Below are positions 44,436 through 53,033 of a stretch of DNA of 64,000 nt, in pieces. Location of the stretch: the NCBI GenBank assembly GCA_963695105.1, contig CAVOGC010000016.1:58039-122038 (forward strand), given 5' to 3'. Position 1 is the first letter of the stretch. Each line of letters opens with the position of its first letter. Below the pieces are notes generated by a model, which saw nothing but the letters and a program-made list of their open reading frames with translations, searched no databases and was not told where the DNA came from. The stretch is from Competibacter sp963695105 (GTDB taxonomy: Bacteria > Pseudomonadota > Gammaproteobacteria > Competibacterales > Competibacteraceae). The translations under genes and the position numbers were made by a program.

Positions 44436-45299
44436 ATGAGTGAATCGCCCTACGTTTTCGAAGTCACCCAACATAATTTCGCCACGGTCGTGGTGGAAAA
44501 TTCCCAGCGGGCGCCGGTGCTGGTGGATTTTTGGGCCGACTGGTGCCAACCCTGCAAGACGCTCACGCCGCTTCTGACCAAACTGGCTCAGGAGTACCGG
44601 GGTGGTTTCATTCTGGCCAAGATCAACGCCGACGCCGAGCAGGCGCTGGCCGGACATTTCCAGGTTCGCAGCCTGCCGACGGTGATGGTGGTCTGGCAAG
44701 GACAGATCGTGGATCAGTTGGTGGGCGTGCAGCCGGAATCGACCTATCGGGAAACGATTGACCGTTACCGGACCAGTCCCGGCGAACTGATCATGGACCA
44801 GGTGGACCTGCTCTGGCAGCGCGGCCGTCAGCAACAGGCGGTCGAACTGCTGCGCGAGGCGCTAAAGCAAGAACCGGACAGCGTCGAACTGAAAGTGGCG
44901 CTGGCGGACAGGCTGTTGCAACTGGATCGGGGCGAGGAGGCACGCACGCTGTTGCAAGGCCTGCCGGCCGAGGAGCGCGACCGCCAGCCGGCCAGTGGCC
45001 TGTTGGCGCGTCTGCGCTTCGCCGATCTGGCCCAGGGCGCACCGGATCTTGCCGCGTTGGAAGCGAAGGTGCGCGCCGATCCCGCCGACAGCGCCGCCCG
45101 CCGGCAACTGGCGGCCCGCCATGTGCTGGCCGGCGCCCACGAAGCGGCGCTGGAACAGTTCATGGATCTCATGCGTCGCGACCCCCAGTTCGAGGACGAG
45201 GCCGGCCGCAAGGGTCTGATCGCGATCTTCGAGATGCTCGGCAACGAACACCCACTGGTGATCACCTACCGGCGGCGGATGTTCTCGCTGCTGCATTGA
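44436..45299 (+). CDS. cnoX: Thioredoxin-fold TPR chaperedoxin CnoX/YbbN
   Basis: 287 residues from ATG 44436. Thioredoxin domain 1-110 with an intact WCQPC active site (E. coli CnoX has SQHC instead), then TPR-like repeats (VDLLWQRGRQQQAVELLREAL, ADRLLQLDRGEEARTLL) and a conserved end (FEMLGNEHPLVITYRRRMFSLL). CnoX holds unfolding proteins under oxidative stress and passes them to GroEL. The CxxC suggests it may also act as a reductase here. Confidence 0.9.
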   Translation: MSESPYVFEVTQHNFATVVVENSQRAPVLVDFWADWCQPCKTLTPLLTKLAQEYRGGFILAKINADAEQALAGHFQVRSLPTVMVVWQGQIVDQLVGVQPESTYRETIDRYRTSPGELIMDQVDLLWQRGRQQQAVELLREALKQEPDSVELKVALADRLLQLDRGEEARTLLQGLPAEERDRQPASGLLARLRFADLAQGAPDLAALEAKVRADPADSAARRQLAARHVLAGAHEAALEQFMDLMRRDPQFEDEAGRKGLIAIFEMLGNEHPLVITYRRRMFSLLH

Positions 45300-45308
45300 A
45301 AGGCGTTT

Positions 45309-45473
45309 TTGTACAATCTCAACCGGGAAATTATCGCCCAACTGGAAGCCAGTCTGACCGAACGTGGCCGTAAGACTGACGAGCCGCCAGCCGAACTGGA
45401 TGCGCCGCACCGCAAGCTATCGGTGGTCGATCACGGTCTGGTGGACGCTTTGAAGCGTTGGGGACAAGAATGA
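45309..45473 (+). CDS. Small ORF, 54 codons, upstream of the XPB-like helicase
   Basis: TTG start with AAGG 5 bp before it, in the same frame as cnoX just after that gene's stop. The product begins YNLNREIIAQLEASLTERG and ends DHGLVDALKRWGQE; it is charged and helical. Its TGA overlaps the helicase ATG (ATGA), which suggests real translation and coupling. No family recognised. Confidence 0.45.
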   Translation: MYNLNREIIAQLEASLTERGRKTDEPPAELDAPHRKLSVVDHGLVDALKRWGQE

Positions 45474-46987
45474 CCCACCGCACCAAGGACACCGCCGGTC
45501 TGTATCGCACCGGCCGCGACGAGGCGGAACGTCAACTTCGCTTCGACCGGGGCACCCTGCTGCTGGAGGGCGTGGCCGAACTGCCGGCCGGACTGGAGAC
45601 CTGGTTCTGCTACGATCCGCGCGTGGACGCCTACCGCGCGCCGGCCAACCGCTATAGCGACATCATCGGCCCGCTCAAGGGCGAACTGGCCCGCAACAAG
45701 GCGCCGCGCTACCAGCGGCGGGAGCTGAGCTGCGCGCTGGAGATAACGCCTTACCCCCATCAACAGGAAGCCCTCGCGGCCTGGCAGGCGGCGAAAGGGC
45801 GTGGCGTGGTGGTGCTGCCGACCGGAGCGGGTAAAACGCTGGTCGGGCTGCTGGCGCTGTGCTGGGCGCGACGCGACGGGTTGATCATGGTCCCGACCCT
45901 GGATTTGATGCAGCAGTGGTACGCGCTGCTGCGGGCGGCGTTCCCGGATCAGGACATCGGCCTGATCGGCGGCGGCTACCACGAACCGCAACCCTTGACC
46001 ATTGCGACCTACGATTCCGCCGCCCGCCACATCGAACGGCTGGGCGACCGCTTCGGCCTGCTGATCTTCGACGAGGCGCACCACCTGCCTTCCGAGTTCT
46101 ACCGCGCCATCGCCGAATTCTCGCTGGCGCCCTACCGGCTGGGGCTGACCGCCACCCCGGAGCGCGGCGACGGCAAGGACGCCGACCTGCCCGATCTGAT
46201 CGGCCCCATCGTCTACCGCAGACGCCCGGAGCAACTGGCCGGCGACGTGCTGGCGGATTATCAGGTGCGACAGATCCATGTGGACCTGTCCCCCGCCGAG
46301 CGGGTCGCCTACCAGCAGGCGCTGGACGACCGTAACGCCTTTTTGCAGGCCAACCGGCTGTCGCTGGGCTCGCTGGAGGGCTGGAATCGTTTCGTCATGC
46401 TGTCGGCGCGCAGCGTCGAGGGTCGCCGCGCCATGCGCGCCCACCGCGACGCCCGCCGCATTGCCCACGCCACCCCGGCCAAGCTGCGAGCGCTGGGCCT
46501 GATCCTGGCCAACCATCCCGGCGCCAAAACGGTGATCTTTACCGAGGACAACGCCACCGCTTACGAAGTCTCGCAGCGCTTTCTGATTCCCTGCTTGACC
46601 CACCAAACCGTCGTCAAGGAACGACAGGCGATTCTCGACCACTTCAAGAGCAGCGCCTACACCGCCATCGTCACCAGCAACGTGCTGAACGAGGGCGTGG
46701 ACGTGCCGGACGCCTCCATCGGCGTGATTCTGTCCGGCAGCGCCTCGGCGCGGGAGTTCGTGCAGCGACTGGGGCGCATCCTGCGGCGCGGCGACGGCAA
46801 ACGGGCGGTGTTGTACGAAGTCATCGCCCGCGAAACCCGCGAGGAACGGGTTGCCGACCGGCGTCGCGCGCCGCCGGACGCCGCCCGCAAGGCGGAGCGG
46901 ATCGAAGCCACGCTGGCGTTGTTCGATCAGCAACCCCCCGGTTCCGAAGAGAAAAAGGACGAGCGCAAAAAAGGCGCCGGGACCTGA
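45470..46987 (+). CDS. XPB-like superfamily 2 DNA helicase
   Basis: 505 residues from ATG 45470. An N-terminal damage-recognition-like region (1-90) is followed by helicase motifs: LPTGAGKT (117-123), DEAH (201-204), LGLTATPERGDGK, TSNVLNEGVDVPD and FVQRLGRILRRGDGK. The C-terminal tail is charged. The architecture is that of compact XPB/UvsW-like helicases that open DNA in archaeal nucleotide excision repair. The next gene is its DUF790 nuclease partner, 9 bp downstream, which supports the call. Confidence 0.88.
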   Translation: MTHRTKDTAGLYRTGRDEAERQLRFDRGTLLLEGVAELPAGLETWFCYDPRVDAYRAPANRYSDIIGPLKGELARNKAPRYQRRELSCALEITPYPHQQEALAAWQAAKGRGVVVLPTGAGKTLVGLLALCWARRDGLIMVPTLDLMQQWYALLRAAFPDQDIGLIGGGYHEPQPLTIATYDSAARHIERLGDRFGLLIFDEAHHLPSEFYRAIAEFSLAPYRLGLTATPERGDGKDADLPDLIGPIVYRRRPEQLAGDVLADYQVRQIHVDLSPAERVAYQQALDDRNAFLQANRLSLGSLEGWNRFVMLSARSVEGRRAMRAHRDARRIAHATPAKLRALGLILANHPGAKTVIFTEDNATAYEVSQRFLIPCLTHQTVVKERQAILDHFKSSAYTAIVTSNVLNEGVDVPDASIGVILSGSASAREFVQRLGRILRRGDGKRAVLYEVIARETREERVADRRRAPPDAARKAERIEATLALFDQQPPGSEEKKDERKKGAGT

Positions 46988-46996
46988 CCATCAGCA

Positions 46997-48175
46997 ATGC
47001 TCCCCTCCGATCTTCTCTTCTCCCACAAGCGCGGCGCGCAGATCCACCCTCGTTTTCTGCGGCCGGAGCAATGCGTCTGGGCCGAACGGGTGCTGGCCGC
47101 GATCCGCGAGCACCAGCACCGCACGCGCGGCGAATTGCAGGCGGCGTTGCGGGCGCTGGAGGGCGACTCGCCCGATTACCGCATCGTGCGCGGCTTCGCC
47201 CATCTGGCGCTGAAAGCGGCCGAGTTTGCCCTGGCCACCGGCGAGCTGGAACCGGAAGCGCTGCGCCGGGAAGTGTTCACCCTGGCGGCCGAACGCGGCG
47301 GTTACGGCGAAACCCAGGCGCGCGAGGTGCTGGAAACGGCCGCGCCGCGCTACCAGTTGGAAGCGGAAACCCTGCGCGAGGCGCTGTACGCCGACCTGCC
47401 GGAAAACCACCTGCTGACCGCGCTGCCGGATTTCACCCCGGCGCAACTGGTGGATCGCTACAATCTGGCCCAGGCGCAAGGCTTGCTGTACTCGGCCCTG
47501 TGCCTGCGCCTCACCGCCCACCGCAACGTGCCGGGCGAATACCGGCGCCTGTTCCAGCACCTCAAGTTCCACGGGTTGATGTACGCAGTCGAGGGCAACC
47601 TCGACGACGGCTATCAAATCTACGTGGACGGTCCCGCCAGCCTGTTCAAGCAAACCCGCAAGTACGGCCTGCAAATGGCCATCTTTCTGCCGGCCCTGCT
47701 GCGGGTCAGCCGCTGGAACATGGAAGCGCTGTTGCGGCGGGACGACCGTGAAATCAGCTACCGGCTCGACTCGCAATCGCCGCTCAAGCCGCTCACCGCC
47801 GCGCCGCCGGCCTACGACAGCCTGCTGGAGGAAAGCTTCGCCCGCCGCTGGGAAAAACTGGATACGCCCTGGACGTTGGAGAGGGAGGTGGAAATCGTCG
47901 ATCTGAAAGGCACGGTATTCGTGCCGGATTTTGCCCTGCGCCATCCCGACGGCCGGGTGGCGCACATCGAGATCATGGGGTTCTGGCACCCCGATTACCT
48001 GCGCCGCAAGCTGGACAAGCTGCGGCGCGCCGCCATGCCCGATCTCATCGTGGCGGTTTCGGAACGGCTGAACGTCGGCACGGAGGATTTTCGGGATATT
48101 CCGGGGCCAGTGGTATTCTTCAAGGGCAAACTCGAACCGCAAGCCGTGCTGGCCAGCCTGGAGCGGACCACATGA
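46997..48175 (+). CDS. DUF790 nuclease, Bax1-like partner of XPB
   Basis: 392 residues. The N-terminus MLPSDLLFSHKRGAQIHPRFL and the central GLMYAVEGNLDDGYQIYVDGPASLFKQTRKYGLQMA are family features of DUF790. The C-terminal PD-(D/E)XK-type core reads GTVFVPDFALRHPDGRVAHIEIMGFWHPDYL, with Asp and Glu at the metal positions. In archaea Bax1 forms a helicase-nuclease complex with XPB that unwinds and nicks damaged DNA. The helicase gene directly upstream fits the same complex. Overlaps fecR by ATGA. Confidence 0.87.
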   Translation: MLPSDLLFSHKRGAQIHPRFLRPEQCVWAERVLAAIREHQHRTRGELQAALRALEGDSPDYRIVRGFAHLALKAAEFALATGELEPEALRREVFTLAAERGGYGETQAREVLETAAPRYQLEAETLREALYADLPENHLLTALPDFTPAQLVDRYNLAQAQGLLYSALCLRLTAHRNVPGEYRRLFQHLKFHGLMYAVEGNLDDGYQIYVDGPASLFKQTRKYGLQMAIFLPALLRVSRWNMEALLRRDDREISYRLDSQSPLKPLTAAPPAYDSLLEESFARRWEKLDTPWTLEREVEIVDLKGTVFVPDFALRHPDGRVAHIEIMGFWHPDYLRRKLDKLRRAAMPDLIVAVSERLNVGTEDFRDIPGPVVFFKGKLEPQAVLASLERTT

Positions 48176-49002
48176 CAAAAATCCACCTGCTTCGCCATTG
48201 CCCATCCCTGGTAAATTTGCTCGCGCTGCTCGGGCTTCTGCTCCTGAACGCTGTCGCCTGGGCCGCGCCCGAAGCGATCGGCGAGCTGGCCGAAGCGCAA
48301 GGGCGGGTGGAAATCAACGGCGTACCCGCGCCGGCCGGCGCCGAACTGCGGCTGGGCATGCGGGTGGTGACCGGCGCCGACGGCCGGGCGGTGCTGAAAT
48401 TCCTGGACGGTCAAACCGTCAATCTTCATCCCGACTCGGTGTTCTGGATCAAGGACTACCGCTACGCCAAGGACAAACCCCAGGACAACCGCTCCACCAC
48501 GGAACTCCTCAAGGGCGGGATGCGCTTTATTTCAGGGACCATGGCCAAGGAAAACCCGGAAGTGATTCGGATCGATACGCCGGTGGCCACCATCGGCATT
48601 CGCGGCACCGAATTCACCGCCGTCCTGGGCAGCCTGTGCCTGCTGGTGCACAGCGGCGCGGTCGCGGTGACCGCCGCCGGCAAGACGCTGGTCGCCGACG
48701 CCGGACAGATTGTGTTCGTGGCCGACGCTGATACGCCGCCCCGGCTGGTGCCGGCGCCCGAACTGCGCGCCCCGTGCGCCCCGCCGCGGGAAGCCGGTGG
48801 CGGGGCACCGCCCGCCGGCTGTACCTGTCGCTCCCTGTTGGCGGTCGCCGCCACGGGCGCGGCCACGACCTCTTCCAGCGCCGCCGCCGTCACCGCAATC
48901 TCCGGCGGCCTCCCCAGCGCCGCGACCGCGGCGGCGGCAGCGGCCATCGGCGGGGTCCTGATCCACCAGGCGAACCAGGACGATCCGGACGCCTCGCCCT
49001 GA
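48172..49002 (+). CDS. FecR domain protein, exported
   Basis: 276 residues. Signal peptide (ends AVAWAAP), then a FecR domain with GRVEINGVPAPAGAELRLGMRVVTGADGRAVLKF and TPVATIGIRGTEF. The C-terminal part has two Cys (GCTC) and an Ala/Thr/Ser-rich low-complexity stretch resembling a hydrophobic anchor. Such FecR proteins often accompany CHASE2 cyclases and bind periplasmic ligands or polymers; a CHASE2 cyclase lies convergent just downstream. Overlaps the Bax1 gene by ATGA. Confidence 0.82.
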   Translation: MTKIHLLRHCPSLVNLLALLGLLLLNAVAWAAPEAIGELAEAQGRVEINGVPAPAGAELRLGMRVVTGADGRAVLKFLDGQTVNLHPDSVFWIKDYRYAKDKPQDNRSTTELLKGGMRFISGTMAKENPEVIRIDTPVATIGIRGTEFTAVLGSLCLLVHSGAVAVTAAGKTLVADAGQIVFVADADTPPRLVPAPELRAPCAPPREAGGGAPPAGCTCRSLLAVAATGAATTSSSAAAVTAISGGLPSAATAAAAAAIGGVLIHQANQDDPDASP

Positions 49003-49031
49003 TCGTGGTGTCCCGCCGCCCGCCAGCGCTT

Positions 49032-51254
49032 TCATTTCGTCTCCAGGTTGAACACCCCGTCCCAGCCCGCCGGAGGCGGCTCGACGCGCAGCGCGGCCAG
49101 CCGCTCCAGATACAGCGCGTACAACCGGCAGTCCGGCTGTTGTTCGCGCAAGCGCTGGAACCCGATCTCCGCCCGGCTCCAGTCCCGCCGCCGGTAGGCG
49201 CGCAGCGCCTCTTCGTATTCGGCCAATTCCGCGTTTTGTGGCGCGTCCAAATCGTTCGCCAGCCCCAGCGGCTCGAACATCGCCACCGGCTGGGTCCGGC
49301 CCTTGACCCGAACCCGGTCCAACTCGCGGCAGGCATATTCGGGGACCAGCGCGCGAGTGTATTCGCTGATGACGATCTCCGCTCCGTACTGTTTGGCGGC
49401 GCCCTCCAGGCGGGACGCCAGGTTGACCGCATCGCCCAGCACCGTGTAGGACACCCGGAACTCCGACCCCATGTTGCCGACGCTCATCACCCCGCTGTTG
49501 ATGCCGGTGCGGGCCCGCAGCGGCGGCCAGCCCCGGGCGTGAAAATCATCGTCCAGCGCCCGCAAGCCCCGCGCCATCGCCAACGCGGCGGCCACCGCGT
49601 GCCGGGCGTGTTCGGAATCGGCCAGCGGCGCGCCCCAGAACGCCATGATGGCGTCGCCGATGTACTTGTCGATGGTGCCGCGATGCTCGTGGATGATACG
49701 GGTCAGCGGGGTCAGATAGCACTGCATCAACTGGGTCAACTGGCGCGGCTCGAACCGTTCGGAGAGGGTGGTGAAACCGGCGATGTCGCTGAACAGCACC
49801 GTCATCCGCCGGCTTTCTCCCTCCAGGGAATAGCGCTCGCCGCGCCGGCTCATTTCCTCGACGATCTCGCGCGGCACGTACTGGCCGAACAGGCGGGTGA
49901 TCCGCCGCTCCCGCCGCGATTCGACGAAAAAGTTGTAGCTGGTGTGCAGCACGTACAAAATCAGCAACAGCGCCAGCGACGCGGCCAGCGGCGCGGCCAG
50001 CGCCCGCGCCTGCCAGAGATAAGCGTTGACGCCCAGCAGCGCTCCGCCGGCGGCGACGGTCAGCAGCAGCGCCCATACCGGCGCCAGCCCGCCGATGAGC
50101 ACGCCCAGCAGGCCGACAATCCCCAACTGCACGATTTCCAGGCCAGCCGCGTAAGCCGGCCGACTCCTGAAATTCTGGTCCAGAATCCCGGCGATCAGAT
50201 TGGCGTTGATTTCGACCCCGGGATAGACGTTTTGCACCGGCGTGGCGCGCAGATCCAGCAGGCCGGCGGCCGTGGTCCCCACCAGCACGATCGCCCCTTC
50301 CAGCAGGCGCGGATCGGCGGCGCCGTCCAGCACCTCGACCGCCGGGATGTAGGGAAAGCTGCCCTGGCGGCCGCGGTAGGGCACCAGCACCGCGCCCAGT
50401 TCGTCGACCGGTACGGTAAAGCTGCCGAGCCGCAGCGCCTCCAGCCGCCGGTTGTGGGCGTCCGCGCCGTAGCCGGCCGCCATGACGGGTTCCACCGGCG
50501 GATCGTCCAGCAGGGCGCGGACCACGGCCAGCGCGATCTGCGGGTACAGGTAATCCTGGTAGCGAACCAGCAGCGGCACCCGGCGAAAAACGCCGTCCCG
50601 GTCCACCAGCGGGCTGTTGAAAAAGCCGCCGGAGCGGGCGTTGTCCTGCAACAGCGGCAGGTTGGCGCCGTAACCGACCGCCTCGATCAAAACGGTGTCG
50701 TTGACCCCCAGATCCCGGACCGAGGCGACCGGGGCCGGCAGTTGCCCGAACTGAATCGTGGCGTCGGGCGACTGCCGGGTGTTGAAAAAGTAGCCGAGCA
50801 CCACCGGACGACCGTTCAGGGCGGCGGCGAAGCGCCGATCCGGGTCCGATTCGCGGCGCAGCCGCGCCAACTCGGTCCGCAGGCGCTCGTCCTGGCCCAG
50901 CGGACCCTGGGCGAGCGTCCTGAAAATACCGTCGGTCGGGTCCGGCTCGGCAAACATCACGTCGAAACCGAGCACGGCCACATGGTAACGTTCGAACAGT
51001 TGATCGACCAACGCGGCCAGTCGCTGCCGCGGCCAGGGCCACTGACCTTCCGCCCGCAGGCTGCGCTCGTCGATGTCCACGATGACGATGCGCTGGTCCA
51101 TCGTACCGGGCAGGGTCAGGTTCAGGCGCGCGTCGTAGGCGATATGTTCAAGCTGATCCAGGAAGGAGAACGACCACCAGCCGCCGGCGTGCAGCACGAA
51201 CAGGCTGGTGACGGCGGCGCTGAGCAGCAGCTTGACGGCGCTGTGAGGGACCAC
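49032..51254 (-). CDS. CHASE2-domain class III adenylate/guanylate cyclase
   Basis: About 740 residues from GTG 51254, chosen because it starts after the upstream gene ends and leads straight into a membrane helix. The periplasmic CHASE2 sensor (about 20-330) contains IVIVDIDERSLRAEGQWPWPR and FDVMFAEPD. Three helices (about 335-420) follow, then the cyclase domain with VLFSDIAGFTTLSERF, KYIGDAIMAFWGAP and VLGDAVNLASRLEG. Metal-binding Asp residues are present. Whether the product is cAMP or cGMP cannot be settled by eye. The C-terminal 80 residues look TPR-like. Confidence 0.88.
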   Translation of the reverse strand: MVPHSAVKLLLSAAVTSLFVLHAGGWWSFSFLDQLEHIAYDARLNLTLPGTMDQRIVIVDIDERSLRAEGQWPWPRQRLAALVDQLFERYHVAVLGFDVMFAEPDPTDGIFRTLAQGPLGQDERLRTELARLRRESDPDRRFAAALNGRPVVLGYFFNTRQSPDATIQFGQLPAPVASVRDLGVNDTVLIEAVGYGANLPLLQDNARSGGFFNSPLVDRDGVFRRVPLLVRYQDYLYPQIALAVVRALLDDPPVEPVMAAGYGADAHNRRLEALRLGSFTVPVDELGAVLVPYRGRQGSFPYIPAVEVLDGAADPRLLEGAIVLVGTTAAGLLDLRATPVQNVYPGVEINANLIAGILDQNFRSRPAYAAGLEIVQLGIVGLLGVLIGGLAPVWALLLTVAAGGALLGVNAYLWQARALAAPLAASLALLLILYVLHTSYNFFVESRRERRITRLFGQYVPREIVEEMSRRGERYSLEGESRRMTVLFSDIAGFTTLSERFEPRQLTQLMQCYLTPLTRIIHEHRGTIDKYIGDAIMAFWGAPLADSEHARHAVAAALAMARGLRALDDDFHARGWPPLRARTGINSGVMSVGNMGSEFRVSYTVLGDAVNLASRLEGAAKQYGAEIVISEYTRALVPEYACRELDRVRVKGRTQPVAMFEPLGLANDLDAPQNAELAEYEEALRAYRRRDWSRAEIGFQRLREQQPDCRLYALYLERLAALRVEPPPAGWDGVFNLETK

Positions 51255-51280
51255 GGGCCTTGGCGAGCCTGGCGGGCGCG

Positions 51281-51661
51281 TTACTGGCGGGGGCCGTCGA
51301 TGATCCGCACCAGGGTATCGCCCTGGAAAACCAGGGTTCTGAGAAAGGTCCCCCTTCCCAGGTTGTACTCCCACTTGTAGACCGGAATGAGCCGGCGGGT
51401 TTCGGTCTCTTGGCCGGGCAGACGCGGGTACGGTTGCGGCGTCGCGGACGGATCGTAATAGCCTCCTATGTCGCGGCGGATCACCTGTTCGATGAAGCCG
51501 TCCTGCCAGGCGCGGCGCGGCTCACCGCAGAGGTCCAGGACGCGCGACTGGGAATCGCCGTCGCTGACGATATAACTGCCGCAGCGCATGCTGTCGGCGA
51601 CCGCCGCGACCGCACCGAGCGCCAGCGGCAATACCAGGACCACACGACTCAATCCGCGCAT
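51281..51661 (-). CDS. DUF2845 domain protein, exported
   Basis: 126 residues with a signal peptide (LALGAVAAVA-DSM). The mature part has the family pattern MRCGSYIVSDGDSQSRVLDLCGEP and VYKWEYNLGRGTFLRTLVFQGDTLVRI. Periplasmic, function unknown. It is 26 bp upstream of the cyclase gene on the same strand and probably co-transcribed. Confidence 0.82.
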   Translation of the reverse strand: MRGLSRVVLVLPLALGAVAAVADSMRCGSYIVSDGDSQSRVLDLCGEPRRAWQDGFIEQVIRRDIGGYYDPSATPQPYPRLPGQETETRRLIPVYKWEYNLGRGTFLRTLVFQGDTLVRIIDGPRQ

Positions 51662-52064
51662 GAATTTTGCTCCCGAGGAAAGCCGACCCTAAGCTGTGAA
51701 ATCATTGACCCCTTCGACCGGTTGCCGCACTGGCTCGGCCGCGCTCGCTGAAACGCGCCGTTTACCCCGCAAGTTTGACACGGCGTCCCCGTTTCGACAG
51801 ACGATTATTCTCTCTGGCCGGGAAGCCACATGGCTTTTTCATGGCATGGGACCCGCTAAATCTATCGTTTTGGTGATATTGGCTTATAATTGATGCTGAA
51901 ATAGCCTTATCTATCATCATGTTATTAAGCCTGTTTGTTGGTTGCAACTCATCGTTTATGGCGAAAATGAATGACTTTTGTGACTCTTTCCACGGTCATG
52001 GGTCCGACTGGGCGAGCGGGTGGTGGTGGCGTGTCTGACTGGACCCACCTTGAGTAAGACGCGG
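51662..52064. other. Intergenic region with an AT-rich centre
   Basis: 403 bp between DUF2845 (minus) and rarD (plus). About 51780-52000 is clearly richer in A and T than the rest of the window, with a TATAAT at 51885-51890 and several TTAT/TTTG runs. No credible ORF or RNA gene is seen. It probably holds the divergent promoters; no convincing -35 element was found for the TATAAT. Confidence 0.5.
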
Positions 52065-53033
52065 ATGCCACAACCCCCGCAACCGGTGTCGGCCCGTTTC
52101 CCCGATGGTGCTCTCGCGGGCGTGTCGAGCGCGCTGGGCTGCTTTGCGTTCTGGGGGTTGTTCCCCATTTACTTCAAGCTGTTGCAGCATGTCCCGGCGC
52201 TGGAGGTGCTGGCGCACCGGATTCTCGGCTCGGCGGTGCTGCTGGTGCTGGTGCTGGTGCTGGCGCGGAGACAGGGACCGCTCCTGCTGGCCACATTCCG
52301 CAACGGGCGTCACCTGCGCTTTTACCTGTTGACCACCCTGCTGATTTCGGTCAACTGGCTGCTGTATATCTGGGCGGTGCAAACCGGCCGAATCCTGGAA
52401 GCCAGCCTCGGCTATTACATCAATCCACTGGTCAATGTCGTGCTGGGCGTGCTGTTTCTGAGCGAGCGCTTGAACCCGCGCCAGTGGAGCGCGGTCGCCA
52501 TCGCCGGCGCCGGAGTGCTGGCGCTGGTGATTGGCCACGGCGTGTTTCCGTGGATTTCCCTGAGCTTGGCGCTAAGCTTCGGTGGTTATGGGCTGCTGCG
52601 CAAGAAGGCCGGTCATGCCGCCATGCTGGGGCTGTGCGTGGAAACCACGTTGATGGCTCCCGTCGCCCTGCTGTGGCTGGCGACCCTCGCGGGGCGCGGC
52701 CAGGGCGCCTTGGGCATGGGCGATGGGCACACCGACCTGTTGCTGCTGGCCGCCGGCCCGATCACCGTTGTTCCCCTGCTGCTATTTCTCCAGGCCACCC
52801 AGCGCCTGCGGCTCTCCACCGTCGGCTTGATTCAATATCTGACGCCCACCCTGCAATTCCTGCTGGCGGTCGCGGTTTACCACGAGCCTTTCACCCGCGT
52901 TCACCTCATGGCATTCGGCTGCATCTGGCTGGCCCTGGCGCTCTACAGCATCGATGCCTATTCCAGTCATCGCCCGCGCGGTCTCTGGATCGCCCGCCGC
53001 CCCGCCGCCCCGCATCGCGTCCCGCGCTCATGA
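52065..53033 (+). CDS. rarD: EamA family transporter RarD
   Basis: 322 residues from ATG 52065 (a TTG 15 bp upstream is possible). Ten hydrophobic helices of the drug/metabolite transporter fold; family marks are GCFAFWGLFPIYFKLL, HRILGSAVLL, TGRILEASLGYYINPLVNVVLGVLFLSERL and LSTVGLIQYLTPTLQFLLAV. Inner membrane. RarD is named after chloramphenicol sensitivity in E. coli; the true substrate is not known. The stop overlaps the next gene's ATG (ATGA). Confidence 0.93.
   Translation: MPQPPQPVSARFPDGALAGVSSALGCFAFWGLFPIYFKLLQHVPALEVLAHRILGSAVLLVLVLVLARRQGPLLLATFRNGRHLRFYLLTTLLISVNWLLYIWAVQTGRILEASLGYYINPLVNVVLGVLFLSERLNPRQWSAVAIAGAGVLALVIGHGVFPWISLSLALSFGGYGLLRKKAGHAAMLGLCVETTLMAPVALLWLATLAGRGQGALGMGDGHTDLLLLAAGPITVVPLLLFLQATQRLRLSTVGLIQYLTPTLQFLLAVAVYHEPFTRVHLMAFGCIWLALALYSIDAYSSHRPRGLWIARRPAAPHRVPRS

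Noticed and set aside
48774..51380. 868-codon open frame on the plus strand opposite the CHASE2 cyclase and DUF2845 genes
   Set aside because: Rich in Arg, Gln, His, Pro and Gly with no motif; the minus-strand frame shows clear CHASE2 and cyclase motifs. Long antisense frames are expected at this GC content.
52484..53029. Extension of the GGDEF-EAL frame upstream of 53030
   Set aside because: This part lies inside rarD in another frame and is not protein-like; ATG 53030 overlaps the rarD stop as ATGA.
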